Of a stretch of 41,324 nt of DNA, positions 40,386 through 41,324 are shown one piece after another. The stretch is from NCBI RefSeq assembly GCF_001949145.1, contig NW_019091539.1, positions 1,384,590 to 1,425,913 on the forward strand, given 5' to 3'. This DNA comes from Acanthaster planci (lineage: Eukaryota; Echinodermata; Asteroidea; Valvatida; Acanthasteridae). Position 1 is the first letter of the stretch. Each line of letters starts with the position of its first letter. Both the position numbers and the translations under genes were made by a program. The notes below the pieces were generated by a model, which searched no databases, had not been told where the DNA came from, and worked only from the letters and a program-made list of their open reading frames with translations.

Positions 40386-41324
40386 GTGAGAAGAAGACAA
40401 AGGCTCTTGTTCTATTGCTTGCTAATTTTTTGAAATTCTCCATTTGCCTACACGTTACAGGGCGTCTTCCCGCGGAAACAGGTTCCATATATTGAAGCAT
40501 AAAAGAACTGGCAATTGTCCAAATCCTGCAATTTTGGTGGTATCTGAAAGAGCACATCTTTCTCTATCCATTGATGTAAGTTTCATTTCCATATTTGCTT
40601 TGGGTAGAGAAATAACGCTTTAAGAAGGCAAGAGTTCTTGTTCTATTGCTTGCTATTTTTTTTAAAAATTCTCGGTTTGCCTACACGTTACAGGTCGTCT
40701 TCCCGCGCAAGGAGGTGTCCATATATTGAAAAATAAAATAACTGGCAATTGTCCAAATCCAGCAATCTTGGTGGCATCTTAAAGAACACATCTTTCTCTT
40801 TCCATTGATGTAAGTTTCATTTCCATATTTGCTTTAAGTTGAGAAATAACGTTGGAAGAAGGCAAAGGTTCTTGTTCTATTGCTTGCTAATTTTTTGAAA
40901 TTCTCCATTCGCCCACACGTTACAGGTCGTCTTCCCGCGCAAGAAGGGGTCCATATATTGAAGCATAAAAGAACTGGCAATTGTCCAAATCCAGCAATCT
41001 TGGTGGCATCTAAAAGAGCACATCTTTCTCTATCTATTGATGTAAGTTTCATTTCCATGTTTGCTTTGGGTAGAGAAATAACGTTGAAAGAAGGAAAACG
41101 TTTTTGTTGTATTGCTTGCTAATTTTTTGAAATTCTCCATTTGCCTACACGTTACAGGGCGTCTTCCCGCGCAAGGAGGGATCCATATATTGAAGCATAA
41201 TAACACTGGCAATTGTCCAAAGCCAGCAATCTTGGTGGCATCCGAAAGAGCACATCATTCTCTTTCCATTGATGTAAGGTTCATTTCCATATTTTCTTTG
41301 GGTAGAGAAATAACGCTGGAAGAA
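40386..41324. repeat. tandem array of units of about 232 bp (at least four)
   Basis: The anchor TTGTT(C/G)TATTGCTTGCT occurs at 40407, 40638, 40872 and 41104, spacings of 231, 234 and 232. Each unit also has CACGTTACAGG(G/T)CGTCTTCCCGCG, ATATATTGAA, AACTGGCAATTGTCCAAA and CATTGATGTAAG in the same order. The array continues past the window end. Parts of units keep an open plus-strand frame (NCPNPAILVASK and ITLKEGK), but indels and stops break it between units. Acceptor-like TTACAG and donor-like GATGTAAGT recur in every unit. Confidence 0.8.

Noticed and set aside
40386-41324. Regular direct repeats reminiscent of a CRISPR array
   Set aside because: The whole unit of about 232 bp is repeated with no variable spacers, and the genome is eukaryotic; it is satellite-like.

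Overview
This is a eukaryotic window from a draft assembly, with a 565-base run of N at 27695-28259. Genes have GT-AG introns. SINE, LINE and MITE debris is abundant, and the palindrome TACATGTA and the word TAGGCCT recur throughout. This style suggests a marine invertebrate, most likely a non-vertebrate deuterostome (echinoderm, hemichordate or amphioxus). I cannot name the species. Nothing bacterial or CRISPR-like is present.

The core is a tandem duplication of one 12-exon gene on the + strand. It encodes a protein like vertebrate LRRC41 (MUF1), an Elongin BC-binding leucine-rich repeat protein of Cullin-RING ubiquitin ligases. Copy A runs 3074-13059 (687 codons plus stop) and copy B runs 19007-27521 (766 codons plus stop). 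I assembled all 24 exons by hand. Every junction is GT-AG, intron phases agree between copies and with an intact frame, and both totals are exact multiples of three. The duplicated block is larger than the gene. It starts at about 1 (A) and 17165 (B) and reaches at least the minus-strand SINE relics near 14390-14530 (A) and 28385-28660 (B). The copies differ by a 198-base in-frame Cys-rich segment in exon 5, small in-frame differences in exons 6 and 7, different C-terminal ends, and many copy-specific insertions in introns.

Region by region: 1-3073 holds two inverted-repeat elements and repeat relics upstream of copy A. 13060-17165 is 3' flank plus an inverted-repeat-bounded insertion and a near-perfect hairpin. 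17165-19006 repeats the upstream region in degraded form. 27522-32318 is repeat-rich and includes the gap. 32319-35171 holds the C-terminal exons of an SH3-domain gene resembling RIM-binding proteins; its first SH3 exon carries an in-frame TGA and a phase conflict, so it may be a pseudogene. 35172-40201 is a probable 3' UTR followed by sequence with no gene I can support. 40202-40385 may be the first exon of an unknown gene. From 40386 to the window end there is a tandem array of a unit of about 232 bp, with a dispersed inverted relative near 34150-34290.

I found no clearly new system. The most distinctive points are the paralogue pair with divergent Elongin BC and Cul5 boxes, two different MITEs placed at nearly the same intron site in the two copies, a conserved frame-breaking cassette-exon candidate in intron 1 of both copies, and the tandem array that begins at a splice-donor-like site.
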